Source: Dryocola sp032051265 (GTDB taxonomy: Bacteria > Pseudomonadota > Gammaproteobacteria > Enterobacterales > Enterobacteriaceae). From it: DNA of 64,000 nt. How positions within the stretch are numbered: the first letter of the stretch is position 1; every line of letters begins with the position of its first letter. Below the pieces are notes generated by a model. It was not told where the DNA came from, searched no databases, and was given only the letters and a program-made list of their open reading frames with translations. Shown here piece after piece: positions 42,591 through 51,596 of the stretch. The translations under genes and the position numbers were made by a program. The DNA is taken from NCBI GenBank assembly GCA_032051265.1, contig DAMBYU010000005.1, positions 248,001-312,000 of the forward strand, written 5' to 3'.

Positions 42591-42763
42591 TTTGCATTAA
42601 CCAGATAAGAACAGCCCTAATACCAATGTGGTATCCTTTCCGCATTATCCCTCCCGGAAGGAGGGTGATAACCAGGTTCAGGGTTCGATTGTGAACCTTT
42701 GCGGCGAGCACCGCAAAAATAAACCTATAAGTCATGTGAAAAATGTCGAAACAGGAGCGATCC

Positions 42764-45700
42764 ATGCAGGTCAGCAGAAGACAGTTCTTTAAGATCTGTG
42801 CTGGCGGTATGGCAGGAACCACGGCAGCGGCACTGGGTTTTGCCCCCGGCGTTGCGCTTGCGGAAACACGGCAATATAAATTGCTGCGCACCCGTGAAAC
42901 CCGTAATACCTGTACATACTGTTCCGTTGGTTGCGGGCTATTGATGTATAGCCTTGGCGACGGCGCGAAAAATGCCAAAGCATCAATCTTCCATATCGAA
43001 GGCGATCCGGACCATCCGGTTAACCGTGGCGCACTTTGTCCTAAAGGCGCAGGCCTTGTGGACTTCATCCACAGCGAAAGCCGCCTTAAATTCCCCTCTT
43101 ACCGCGCCCCCGGCTCAGATAAGTGGGAACAAATCAGTTGGGAAACGGCGTTCGACCGTATCGCTAAGCTGATGAAAGAAGACCGCGATGCTAATTTCAT
43201 TGCCCAAAACGACCAGGGAACCACGGTTAACCGCTGGCTCTCCACCGGCATGCTGTGCGCATCCGCCTCCAGTAACGAAACCGGCTATTTAACCCAGAAA
43301 TTTTCCCGCGCCCTCGGCATGTTAGCCGTGGATAACCAGGCGCGTGTCTGACACGGACCAACGGTAGCAAGTCTTGCTCCAACATTTGGTCGCGGTGCGA
43401 TGACCAACCACTGGGTTGATATTAAAAACGCCAATCTCGTCGTGGTAATGGGTGGGAACGCGGCAGAAGCGCATCCGGTGGGATTCCGCTGGGCGATGGA
43501 AGCCAAAATCCATAACGGCGCGAAGCTGATTGTTATCGATCCCCGCTTTACGCGAACCGCTTCGGTGGCGGATTTCTATACCCCGATTCGTTCCGGTACC
43601 GACATTGCTTTCCTGTCGGGCGTGCTGCTGTATCTCATTAACAACAATAAATTCAACCGCGAGTACGTCGAGGCCTATACCAACTCCAGTCTGATTGTGC
43701 GCGAGGATTTCAGTTTTGATGAAGGCTTGTTCTCCGGCTACGACGCGCAAACCCGTAAATACGATAAAACTTCCTGGCACTACGAGCTGGACGAGCGTGG
43801 CTTCGCTAAACGCGACCTGACGCTGCAACATCCACGCTGCGTATGGAACCTGCTCAAAGAGCACGTCTCGCGCTATACGCCAGAGGTGGTATCGAACATT
43901 TGCGGCACCCCGCAGGCGGACTTCCTGCAGGTCTGCGAATACATTGCTGAAACCAGCGTGAAAGACAAAACCGCGTCGTTCCTCTACGCGCTGGGCTGGA
44001 CACAACACTCCGTGGGCGCACAGAACATCCGCACCATGGCGATGATCCAGCTGCTGCTCGGCAATATGGGCATGGCGGGCGGCGGTGTGAATGCCCTGCG
44101 CGGTCACTCCAACATCCAGGGACTGACCGATCTGGGCCTGCTGTCCCAGAGCCTGACGGGATATATGACCCTGCCGAACGATAGCCAGGCCGATATCCAG
44201 ACATACCTTGAAGCCAACACGCCGAAACCGCTGCTGGAAGGCCAGGTCAACTACTGGAGTAACTACCCGAAATTCTTCGTCTCGATGATGAAAGCCTTCT
44301 TTGGCGACAAAGCGACGGCGGAGAACAACTGGGGCTACGACTGGCTGCCGAAGTGGGATAAGGGCTACGACGTCCTGCAATATTTCGAGATGATGAGCCA
44401 GGGCAAAGTGAACGGCTATATCTGCCAGGGCTTTAATCCGGTGGCGTCGTTCCCGAATAAAAACAAGGTGGTCGCCTCCCTGTCGAAGCTGAAGTACCTG
44501 ATCACTATCGACCCGCTGAACACCGAAACCTCGAACTTCTGGCAGCACCACGGCGAGATAAACGATGTCGATCCATCGCAAATCCAGACCGAGGTATTCC
44601 GTCTGCCATCCACCTGCTTTGCGGAAGAGAACGGCTCCATCGTCAACTCCGGCCGCTGGCTACAGTGGCACTGGAAAGGCGCGGATGCCCCGGGAGAAGC
44701 GCTGAACGACGGCGAAATCCTGGCCGGGATCTTCACCCGTCTGCGCCACATGTATCTGCGTGAAGGCGGCACGGTGCCGGAGCCGGTGCTGAATATGTCC
44801 TGGAACTACCTGACGCCGAATAATCCTTTGCCGGAAGAGGTGGCCATGGAGAGCAACGGTAAGGCGCTGGAAGATGTGCTTGACCCGGCCTCCGGCGCGG
44901 TGCTGGTGAAAAAAGGTCAACAGATCAGCTCCTTTGCACAGCTTCGCGATGACGGCACCACCTCGAGCGGCTGCTGGATCTTCGCCGGGAGCTGGACGCC
45001 GGACGGCAACCAGATGGCGCGCCGTGATAACGCCGATCCGTCCGGTCTGGGTAATACGCTGGGCTGGGCCTGGGCGTGGCCGCTTAACCGCCGCATTCTC
45101 TATAACCGCGCTTCCGCAGACCCGCAGGGCAAACCGTGGGATGAAAAACGCCGCCTGATTTCCTGGGATGGCGCGAAGTGGGGCGGCGCAGATATTGCGG
45201 ACTACAGCACCGCCGCCCCGGGTTCCGATGTCGGGCCGTTTATCATGCAGCCGGAGGGCCTGGGCCGCCTGTTTGCGATCGACAAAATGGCCGAAGGGCC
45301 GTTCCCGGAACACTACGAGCCGTTTGAAACGCCGCTGGGCACCAACCCGCTGCACCCGAACGTGGTCTCCAACCCGGCCGCCCGCGTCTTTAAGGATGAC
45401 CTGGCGGCGATGGGCAAGGCTGACAAGTTCCCGTATGTCGGCACCACCTATCGTCTGACGGAGCACTTCCACTACTGGACCAAGCACGCGCTGCTAAACG
45501 CCATCGCGCAGCCGGAGCAGTTTGTGGAGATTGGCGAGAAGCTTGCTAACTCCCTCGGCATCGTTCAGGGCGATACGGTGAAGGTCTCTTCTAACCGGGG
45601 CTTTATCAAGGCCAAAGCGGTAGTGACCAAGCGTATCCGCCAGCTTGACGTTGACGGCAAGAAGGTGGACACCATCGGCATACCGATCCACTGGGGCTAC

Positions 45701-45814
45701 GAGGGCGTGGCGAAGAAAGGCTTTCTTGCCAACACCCTGACGCCGTTTGTCGGCGATGCCAACACGCAAACGCCGGAGTTTAAGGCGTTCCTGGTCAATG
45801 TGGAAAAGGTGTAA
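42764..45814 (+). CDS. fdoG: Formate dehydrogenase-O alpha subunit FdoG (selenoprotein)
   Basis: Periplasm-facing catalytic subunit that oxidises formate, 1016 residues like E. coli FdoG. A Tat signal SRRQFFKICAGG opens the protein; the [4Fe-4S] Cys motif CTYCSVGCGLLMYSLG follows. An in-frame TGA at 43349-43351 is selenocysteine 196 in NQARV-U-HGPTVASLAP, not a frameshift: the frame and homology continue unbroken and a SECIS hairpin follows. Molybdopterin-binding domains fill the rest. Start ATG 42764 (GGAGCG upstream) is chosen over an ATG seven codons earlier. First gene of fdoGHI. Confidence 0.97.
43349..43395 (+). promoter_or_regulatory. SECIS element and UGA(Sec) codon in fdoG
   Basis: UGA at 43349-43351 followed by ACGGACCAACGGTAGCAAGT and CTTGCTCC, which folds into the bacterial SECIS hairpin. 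The GCAAGTCTTGC apical stem with its loop is like E. coli fdoG/fdnG, where SelB binds. Confidence 0.85.
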
Positions 45815-45826
45815 CGGAGACGAGCT

Positions 45827-46732
45827 ATGGCTTATCAATCGCAGGACATTATTCGTCGTTCCGCGACTAACGGTTTCACCCCCGCGCCGCAGGCGCGGGA
45901 GCATCAGGAAGAGGTCGCCAAGCTTATCGACGTCACCACCTGCATCGGCTGTAAGGCCTGTCAGGTGGCGTGTTCTGAGTGGAACGACATTCGTGACGAG
46001 GTGGGGCACAACGTCGGGGTGTACGATAACCCGGCGGACCTGACCGCCAAATCCTGGACCGTGATGCGCTTCTCTGAAGTGGAACAGAACGACAAACTGG
46101 AGTGGCTGATTCGTAAAGATGGCTGCATGCACTGCGCGGACCCCGGCTGTCTGAAGGCGTGCCCGGCAGAAGGCGCGATCATTCAGTACGCCAACGGCAT
46201 CGTCGACTTCCAGTCCGAGCAGTGCATCGGCTGCGGCTACTGCATCGCAGGCTGCCCGTTCGACGTACCGCGCCTGAACCCGGAGGACAACCGCGTCTAC
46301 AAATGTACGCTATGTGTAGACCGTGTCGTGGTGGGCCAGGAACCAGCCTGCGTGAAAACCTGCCCGACAGGGGCGATTCATTTCGGTTCGAAAGACGACA
46401 TGAAAACCCTGGCCGGCGAACGTGTGGCGGAGCTAAAAACGCGCGGCTACGACAACGCCGGGCTGTACGATCCGGCGGGGGTTGGCGGCACGCACGTGAT
46501 GTATGTGCTACACCACGCCGACAAGCCGACGCTGTACCACGGCCTGCCGGAGAACCCGTCCATCAGCCCAACGGTGAAATTCTGGAAAGGCGTCTGGAAA
46601 CCGCTGGCCGCTATCGGCTTTGCGGCAACCTTCGCCGCCAGCGTATTCCACTACGTTGGGGTCGGCCCGAACCGTGCCGAAGAGGAGGACGATAACCTGC
46701 ACCATGACGACGACGAGGTGCGCAAACCATGA
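45827..46732 (+). CDS. fdoH: Formate dehydrogenase-O beta subunit FdoH
   Basis: Iron-sulfur subunit, 301 residues. Four ferredoxin-type cluster motifs are visible (CIGCKACQVACSEW, CMHCADPGCLKACP, CIGCGYCIAGCPFDVP, CTLCVDRV ... CVKTCPTG). A single C-terminal membrane helix (AAIGFAATFAASVFHYVGVG) anchors it on the periplasmic side. It passes electrons from FdoG to FdoI. Starts 12 bases after fdoG with GGAGACGAG and overlaps fdoI by four bases. Confidence 0.97.
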   Translation: MAYQSQDIIRRSATNGFTPAPQAREHQEEVAKLIDVTTCIGCKACQVACSEWNDIRDEVGHNVGVYDNPADLTAKSWTVMRFSEVEQNDKLEWLIRKDGCMHCADPGCLKACPAEGAIIQYANGIVDFQSEQCIGCGYCIAGCPFDVPRLNPEDNRVYKCTLCVDRVVVGQEPACVKTCPTGAIHFGSKDDMKTLAGERVAELKTRGYDNAGLYDPAGVGGTHVMYVLHHADKPTLYHGLPENPSISPTVKFWKGVWKPLAAIGFAATFAASVFHYVGVGPNRAEEEDDNLHHDDDEVRKP

Positions 46733-47361
46733 AAAAACAAGTGACCATTCAGCGCTACAGCGCGTCTGAACGCATCAATCACTGGGTCACCGCTTTCTGC
46801 TTCGTGCTGGCGGCGGTGAGCGGGCTGGGCTTTTTCTTCCCGTCCTTTAACTGGTTGATGCATATTCTGGGCACGCCGCAGCTGGCGCGTATTCTTCACC
46901 CCTTTGTCGGGGTGGTGATGTTTGCCTCGTTTATCATCATGTTCTTCCGCTACTGGCGCCAGAATCTCATCAACCGGGATGACATCTTCTGGGCGAAGAA
47001 TATTCGCAAGGTGATCGTCAACGAAGAAGTGGGCGACGTCGGGCGGAATAACTTCGGCCAGAAAGGCGTGTTCTGGGCGGCGATTAGCCTGTTGGTGCTG
47101 TTGCTGGTCAGCGGCGTGGTTATCTGGCGGCCTTACTTTGCGCCAGCGTTCCCCATTCCGGTGATCCGCGCCGCCCTGATGGTGCACTCCTTCGCCGCCG
47201 TGGCGCTGATTGTGGTGATCATGGTGCATATTTACTCTGCGCTATGGGTGAAAGGCTCGATCACCGCGATGGTGGAAGGCTGGGTCACGACCACATGGGC
47301 AAAGAAACACCACCCGAAATGGTATCGTGCCATACGTCAGAAAGAGAAAAATAACCTATGA
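46729..47361 (+). CDS. fdoI: Formate dehydrogenase-O gamma subunit FdoI (cytochrome b556)
   Basis: Four-helix inner-membrane cytochrome b, 210 residues (E. coli 211). Haem-ligand His residues sit in ERINHWVTAFCF, RILHPFVGVVMF and MVHSFAAVALIVVIMVHIYS. It passes electrons to quinone. ATGA overlap with fdoH. In E. coli fdhE comes directly next; here two extra genes intervene. Confidence 0.96.
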   Translation: MKKQVTIQRYSASERINHWVTAFCFVLAAVSGLGFFFPSFNWLMHILGTPQLARILHPFVGVVMFASFIIMFFRYWRQNLINRDDIFWAKNIRKVIVNEEVGDVGRNNFGQKGVFWAAISLLVLLLVSGVVIWRPYFAPAFPIPVIRAALMVHSFAAVALIVVIMVHIYSALWVKGSITAMVEGWVTTTWAKKHHPKWYRAIRQKEKNNL

Positions 47362-47390
47362 GTGGCTGACAGACGGCCGCTGACTGCTTC

Positions 47391-47420
47391 CGCAGCGGGG
47401 AACCTAACTGCCCCGCTGCG
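47391..47420. terminator. Hairpin between fdoI and the phosphatase gene
   Basis: Perfect 10-base-pair stem CGCAGCGGGG / CCCCGCTGCG with a 10-base loop, between two convergent genes. The U-tract is poor on both strands, so its strength as a terminator is uncertain. Confidence 0.55.
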
Positions 47421-47427
47421 TAACGCT

Positions 47428-48183
47428 TCATTTTGTCTTGCCGAGCTCCACATAGCTCATATCACCCACCGTTTCGACAATCAGCTTACGATCGTCGGTA
47501 AAGCGAATCTTTGTGACGCTGGCGTTTTGCAGCGGCTGCTTTAGCTTTTTATAGCCCAGTTCATTAAGCAATGTCGCTATCGCCATGCCATGCGATACCA
47601 CCAGGATATTACGTTTCTCTTTACCCTGAGATTCCTCGGCCATGGCCGTGATACCGCGCATCATCCGGTCGGCAACGGTACGGTAATTTTCCGCCGTGCC
47701 GCTGGGGTCCGCTCCGGCGACGGCGTCGATCAAATCTGCCATCGAGGTTTTACCGGCGACAAAGCTTTTCATCAGTAAGGCATCGGAATCAAAACCAGCA
47801 TATTTTGCGGCGGCTCCCCACATATTGGGATCGAGATCTCCCTCAAAACTTCCGAAGCCCACCTCTCTGATCTCTTTACGCTCGTTTATCGCCAGGGGCT
47901 TAATCCCGCCGTCCACGATAAGCCTGGCAGTTTCTCTTGCTCGCCCGGCATCGCTGGAATAGACCGCGGCAAAATCAACGTCCTTCAGACCCTTTCCTAA
48001 TTGTCTGGCAACTTCAACGCCTGCCGGGGTTAAGGGCGTGTCGGCCCAGCCCTGCGCGCGGTGCACCGTATTAAACATAGTTTTGCCATGGCGCGTAAGA
48101 TAGAGGGTGACGTCGGCGGCAAAGGACTGGGTAACACTCAGCAGCAGGCATAAGCAGGCCAGCCAGCAATATATTTTCTTCAT
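47428..48183 (-). CDS. Secreted histidine phosphatase
   Basis: 251-residue histidine-phosphatase (phosphoglycerate-mutase-like) protein with a signal peptide (MKKIYCWLACLCLLLSVTQS, cleavage near FAA-DVTLYL), so probably periplasmic. The catalytic motif LTRHGKT places the phosphorylated His at 32; a second catalytic His lies in VVSHGMAIATLL, and YSSDAGRARETA carries the conserved Arg. Substrate unknown; it is not a typical acid phytase by length. It sits next to and co-directional with an OprD-type porin, 29 bases downstream, and both interrupt the fdoGHI-fdhE arrangement. The two probably form an operon that takes up and dephosphorylates a nutrient. Confidence 0.85.
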   Translation of the reverse strand: MKKIYCWLACLCLLLSVTQSFAADVTLYLTRHGKTMFNTVHRAQGWADTPLTPAGVEVARQLGKGLKDVDFAAVYSSDAGRARETARLIVDGGIKPLAINERKEIREVGFGSFEGDLDPNMWGAAAKYAGFDSDALLMKSFVAGKTSMADLIDAVAGADPSGTAENYRTVADRMMRGITAMAEESQGKEKRNILVVSHGMAIATLLNELGYKKLKQPLQNASVTKIRFTDDRKLIVETVGDMSYVELGKTK

Positions 48184-48211
48184 TATCTGAAACCTCTAGT
48201 TAAATAAAAAA

Positions 48212-49615
48212 TTAAAACAGAGAGAATCTGTAATCAATGACAATTTCGGAGGCCAGGCTCGGCGAGCGCATATATTTCCCGGCAGCGGTCAGCGTAGGGG
48301 TGGCATGGATGTTTTTATAGCCCCATCCGTAACCAACATTGAAAAATACTGACAAATTTTTAAGTAATGTGCTATCCGGCGTCCAGATACCTATTAACGC
48401 CACCTCGCCTGAACGCACAAGATTGTCTTTATATTTAAACTGACCGTAATTCCATTGCATGCCGCTGGTAAAATTGCGATTTACCTGATACTGACTATAA
48501 AGCACCAGCGCCGTTTCACCATGCCGCGTATAGTCCGTACCTGCTGAGGTTAAGGCATTAAAGCGCCCGCGTGTATTTTTGGCGATATGACGATTATAAA
48601 GCCCCACGCCTCCGTCTTTACGGGCCTGGGTATACCCGGCGGCCAGCCTGAATAACCAGTCATTATTCTTCCACTGCGCCTCACCAACGTAGTGCCAGGC
48701 CTGATTATCAAAATCCTTTTTGCTGGCTGACATACTTTTATAGTCTTCCAGCGCCTGACTGCCGTATATTTGCGATGCCAACGTCCACTGCGGCGCGGGA
48801 TACCAGGCTAATTCCGCCACATGACGACGCAGGTAATTTTTTGCTTCGCCATAACCATAAAACAAACTGGCCTGGCTGTTTTTCCAGCCCAGTCCGCCCG
48901 TAACTATACTGGCGATATTCTTTTTATCTGCGGTCTGAAAATGCGTTTTTTCTGGCGAATCCCTGTTAATGCCCCGGGTGACCCTGCCGAGTTGCAGGAC
49001 AACGTCATCATGCACAAACGAGCCGCTATAGCCTAAGTAACTGTTTTTACCAAGCCTTGTGGAGGTTGTCAGTACGCCGAAATTTTTCAGCTCCTGCCAG
49101 CCGCCTTTCGCCTCCATCCCAAACGACGGCTCACCAACTTTCACCTTGATGTAGCGCTGCCCGAATCTGTCGAACCCCTTAGCGTTATTTTTATCCATTC
49201 CCTGCCCGTCGTTATAAAGCACAGAGCGGGTGGAGAAATAGTCGCTGGCCGCAAGCTTAAAGATTTTGCTGTAGCTTGCATCAAAACCCAGGGTGTCCCA
49301 GAGATAACCGGATTTAAAATTCAACGTTGCGCCCTGGCCCCAGGCATTATGTACGGCTTTGGGCTGAGCGGCGTCTTCTTTTAAATACTTCCACTGATTG
49401 CGCAGCGATAAATCCATGTGGGAAGCCGCGATAAAATCATTAAAAAAATGCGTATCCGATCTATCAGTGTCCTGCGCTGTCGCATTAAATGAACCAAGTA
49501 TTGCTATAAGTACCATCCCGCGTAATGAGGGCGTGGTGGGGCGGTGATTATTGCCGCGTGTGTTACAGGTCCCGTCTCCATTCGTTAATGGAACGATTAG
49601 TTTTATCCGTTTCAT
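48212..49615 (-). CDS. OprD-family outer-membrane porin
   Basis: 467-residue outer-membrane barrel of the OprD/ChiP family: DTHFFNDFIAASHMDLSLRN, GATLNFKSGYLWDTLGFDAS and a C-terminal terminal-Phe strand (IVIDYRFSLF) are typical. The start at 49615 has AAGGAAA upstream. The N-terminus is odd: about 33 polar residues precede the signal-like MVLIAILGSFNATAQ, so either an unusually long signal peptide is made or translation starts later at an ATG that lacks a ribosome-binding site. Lower GC than neighbours. Substrate unknown; the downstream phosphatase suggests a phosphorylated or small anionic solute. An intrinsic terminator-like hairpin lies just upstream. Confidence 0.85.
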   Translation of the reverse strand: MKRIKLIVPLTNGDGTCNTRGNNHRPTTPSLRGMVLIAILGSFNATAQDTDRSDTHFFNDFIAASHMDLSLRNQWKYLKEDAAQPKAVHNAWGQGATLNFKSGYLWDTLGFDASYSKIFKLAASDYFSTRSVLYNDGQGMDKNNAKGFDRFGQRYIKVKVGEPSFGMEAKGGWQELKNFGVLTTSTRLGKNSYLGYSGSFVHDDVVLQLGRVTRGINRDSPEKTHFQTADKKNIASIVTGGLGWKNSQASLFYGYGEAKNYLRRHVAELAWYPAPQWTLASQIYGSQALEDYKSMSASKKDFDNQAWHYVGEAQWKNNDWLFRLAAGYTQARKDGGVGLYNRHIAKNTRGRFNALTSAGTDYTRHGETALVLYSQYQVNRNFTSGMQWNYGQFKYKDNLVRSGEVALIGIWTPDSTLLKNLSVFFNVGYGWGYKNIHATPTLTAAGKYMRSPSLASEIVIDYRFSLF

Positions 49616-49637
49616 TATATTTCCTTGTCTTAAATGC

Positions 49638-49694
49638 AAAAAAAAACCTAAATCACCGCAACGCTGCTACAGCAGTTGCAATGATTTAGGTTTT
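49638..49694 (-). terminator. Terminator/attenuator hairpin before the OprD-type gene
   Basis: On the minus strand a long hairpin (13-base-pair outer stem 49643-49655 with 49682-49694, plus inner GCA/TGC and CTGC/GCAG pairs) is followed directly by nine T residues (49646-49638). It ends 22 bases before the porin start codon. It looks like a full intrinsic terminator placed in the porin leader. Confidence 0.75.
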
Positions 49695-50138
49695 GCCCTT
49701 AGGGGTCGCAATCCATTTATCGGAGCTGACTATATCCAATATCGACGCATGCGCAAATAATAAACAATGCTCTTTGTGATCCATTACGCAAATTAATTAC
49801 CCGGCGGATAATTAATAAATGAAGCTGTAAAAAGAAACATTACTTACTCTGAAAATAAATTATTTACAGCGTATTAACTGAAGGAATAAATATCCGCTAA
49901 AGCTTTACGCTGGTGTCCGGCGAGGGCAGACAACCCGCCGCAGCATCCCCTCAAGCGCGGCGAGCCGGCCTGCATATAAGTCACGCATTTTTTACCGCCC
50001 ACAGAGGAATTGCGGTTATCATACCCTTACTTACACTGCTTGCTTTACGCTACGCAGTACCTGCCTGACACGCTCCGGCAGATAATTCTATGACCAGACG
50101 GCTGCATGCACACCGTCGTAACAGGAAAACCGATCGGA
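49695..50138. other. Spacer upstream of the porin and of fdhE
   Basis: 444 bases. A partial CRP-like motif TTTGTGATCCATTACGCAAA lies at 49774-49793 and could serve the leftward porin transcript. The right-hand part (from about 49910) is GC-richer and leads into fdhE; a possible fdhE ribosome-binding site is poor (GATCGGA). No gene seen. Confidence 0.45.
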
Positions 50139-51068
50139 ATGAGCATTCGCATAATCCCGCAGGACCAGCTGGAGAAGAGCGATAAACGCACGGCAGAAAC
50201 CATCCCGCCGTTATTGTTCCCCAGGCTGAAGAACCTCTACAACCGCCGTGCAGAGCGTCTGCGTGAGCTGGCAACCGACAATCCGCTGGGTGACTTCCTG
50301 CGTTTTGCCGCGCTTATCGCCCACGCGCAGGAAGTGGTGCTGTATGACCATCCTTTGCAAATGGACTTAACCGCGCTGATTCAGAAATCCGCCGAGACCG
50401 GTAAGCCGCCGCTGGATATCCACGTGCTGCCGCGCGATCCCCACTGGCAGCGCCTGCTGCATTCGCTGATTGCCGAACTGAAGCCGGAAATGAGCGGCCA
50501 GGCGCTGGCGGTTATCGAAAATCTGGAAAAAGCGTCAACGCATGAGCTCGAAGAGATGGCCGCCGCGCTGTTCAACGCGGATTTTGCGCAGGTTTCCAGC
50601 GATAAAGCGCCATTCATCTGGGCCGCGCTGTCGCTCTACTGGGCGCAAATGGCAAGCCTCATTCCGGGCAAAGCGAAAGCGGAATACGGCGAACAGCGCC
50701 AGTTCTGCCCGGTTTGTGGTTCGATGCCGGTTTCCAGTATCGTGCAGATTGGCGGCACCAGCGGTCTGCGCTATCTGCACTGCAATCTGTGCGAAACCGA
50801 ATGGCACGTGGTGCGCGTGAAATGCAGCAACTGCGAGCAAACCCGCGATTTGAACTACTGGTCGCTGGACAGCGAACAGTCGGCGATTAAAGCGGAAAGC
50901 TGCGGCGACTGCGGCACCTATCTGAAGATCCTGTATCAGGAAAAAGATGCCAAAGTAGAAGCCGTGGCGGACGATTTAGCCTCGCTGGTGCTGGATGCGC
51001 GTATGGAGCAGGAAGGCTTTGCCCGCAGCTCCATCAACCCTTTCCTGTTCCCGGGTGAAGGGGAATAA
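50139..51068 (+). CDS. fdhE: Formate dehydrogenase accessory protein FdhE
   Basis: Cytoplasmic protein that binds the FdoG/FdnG catalytic subunit during maturation. The ATG at 50139 (MSIRIIPQDQLEKSDKRTAE) gives 309 residues, as in E. coli. Four C-x-x-C pairs that bind iron are present: FCPVCGSMP, CNLCETEW, CSNCEQTR and CGDCGTYL. In E. coli it directly follows fdoI; here it is about 2.8 kb away. Confidence 0.96.
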   Translation: MSIRIIPQDQLEKSDKRTAETIPPLLFPRLKNLYNRRAERLRELATDNPLGDFLRFAALIAHAQEVVLYDHPLQMDLTALIQKSAETGKPPLDIHVLPRDPHWQRLLHSLIAELKPEMSGQALAVIENLEKASTHELEEMAAALFNADFAQVSSDKAPFIWAALSLYWAQMASLIPGKAKAEYGEQRQFCPVCGSMPVSSIVQIGGTSGLRYLHCNLCETEWHVVRVKCSNCEQTRDLNYWSLDSEQSAIKAESCGDCGTYLKILYQEKDAKVEAVADDLASLVLDARMEQEGFARSSINPFLFPGEGE

Positions 51069-51196
51069 ACCCCCATGCTATTCCAGTCAGGTTAAGCTGG
51101 CCGGAAACGAAGCGCCACCCGCTATTCCCGGTGAGATTTCGGGAATGCGGGATGGCTTCCGGAATGGCTATTTTGAGGGCGTTCTGGCGGGAAAAA

Positions 51197-51418
51197 TCAG
51201 TCTTTCTTCATCATCTGCACAATTTCGTTATTGTTGATCTGCCGCTCGTTGCCCTGCTGATCGGTGTAACGAGTCATCCCCGTGTCTTTATCCACTTCTG
51301 GTTTGCCCTGGGTGACAATCATTTCACCTGTTTTAGTGGACATCACATAATCGCTGGAACAGGCGGTAACGGACAGCGCAACGCCAACAAGCAGAACGGC
51401 GGCGAATAATTTGTTCAT
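51197..51418 (-). CDS. YgdI/YgdR-family lipoprotein
   Basis: 73-residue lipoprotein with lipobox V-T-A-C (Cys near 20, MNKLFAAVLLVGVALSVTAC) followed by the YgdI/YgdR SH3-like domain (SSDYVMSTKTGEMIVTQGKP, then MTRYTDQQGNERQINNNEI). ATG 51418 has AAAAGGGGA upstream; a longer in-frame start is rejected. Widespread enterobacterial cell-envelope protein of unknown function. Single gene, convergent with fdhE. Confidence 0.9.
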   Translation of the reverse strand: MNKLFAAVLLVGVALSVTACSSDYVMSTKTGEMIVTQGKPEVDKDTGMTRYTDQQGNERQINNNEIVQMMKKD

Positions 51419-51561
51419 GATGGTAAATCCCCTTTTGAATGTGTGGGTGATTGTACCCGCCGGATGCACAACAGAATGTTAATGTGTATTGCGAGGGATT
51501 AGGGAAACGGGTTTTGCTGGATGACGCTAACGCTTATTCACCCTGGTTCGCATCTGTTCCG

Positions 51562-51588
51562 GGCGGGTAAGCGCAAGCGCCACCCGCC
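51562..51588. repeat. REP unit after yicI
   Basis: GGCGGGTAAGCGCAAGCGCC then ACCCGCC; palindromic unit of the same family as those in the rha operon. It starts within nine bases of the yicI stop, at the junction between the fdh block and the yicIJ-selC block. Confidence 0.8.
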
Positions 51589-51596
51589 AGCAGATT

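Noticed and set aside
43349..43351. Apparent nonsense mutation splitting fdoG
   Set aside because: It is the selenocysteine UGA with a SECIS hairpin and selC present in the window.
43322..44581. Leftward open frame of 419 codons opposite fdoG
   Set aside because: Shadow of the selenoprotein gene; no similarity or start signal.
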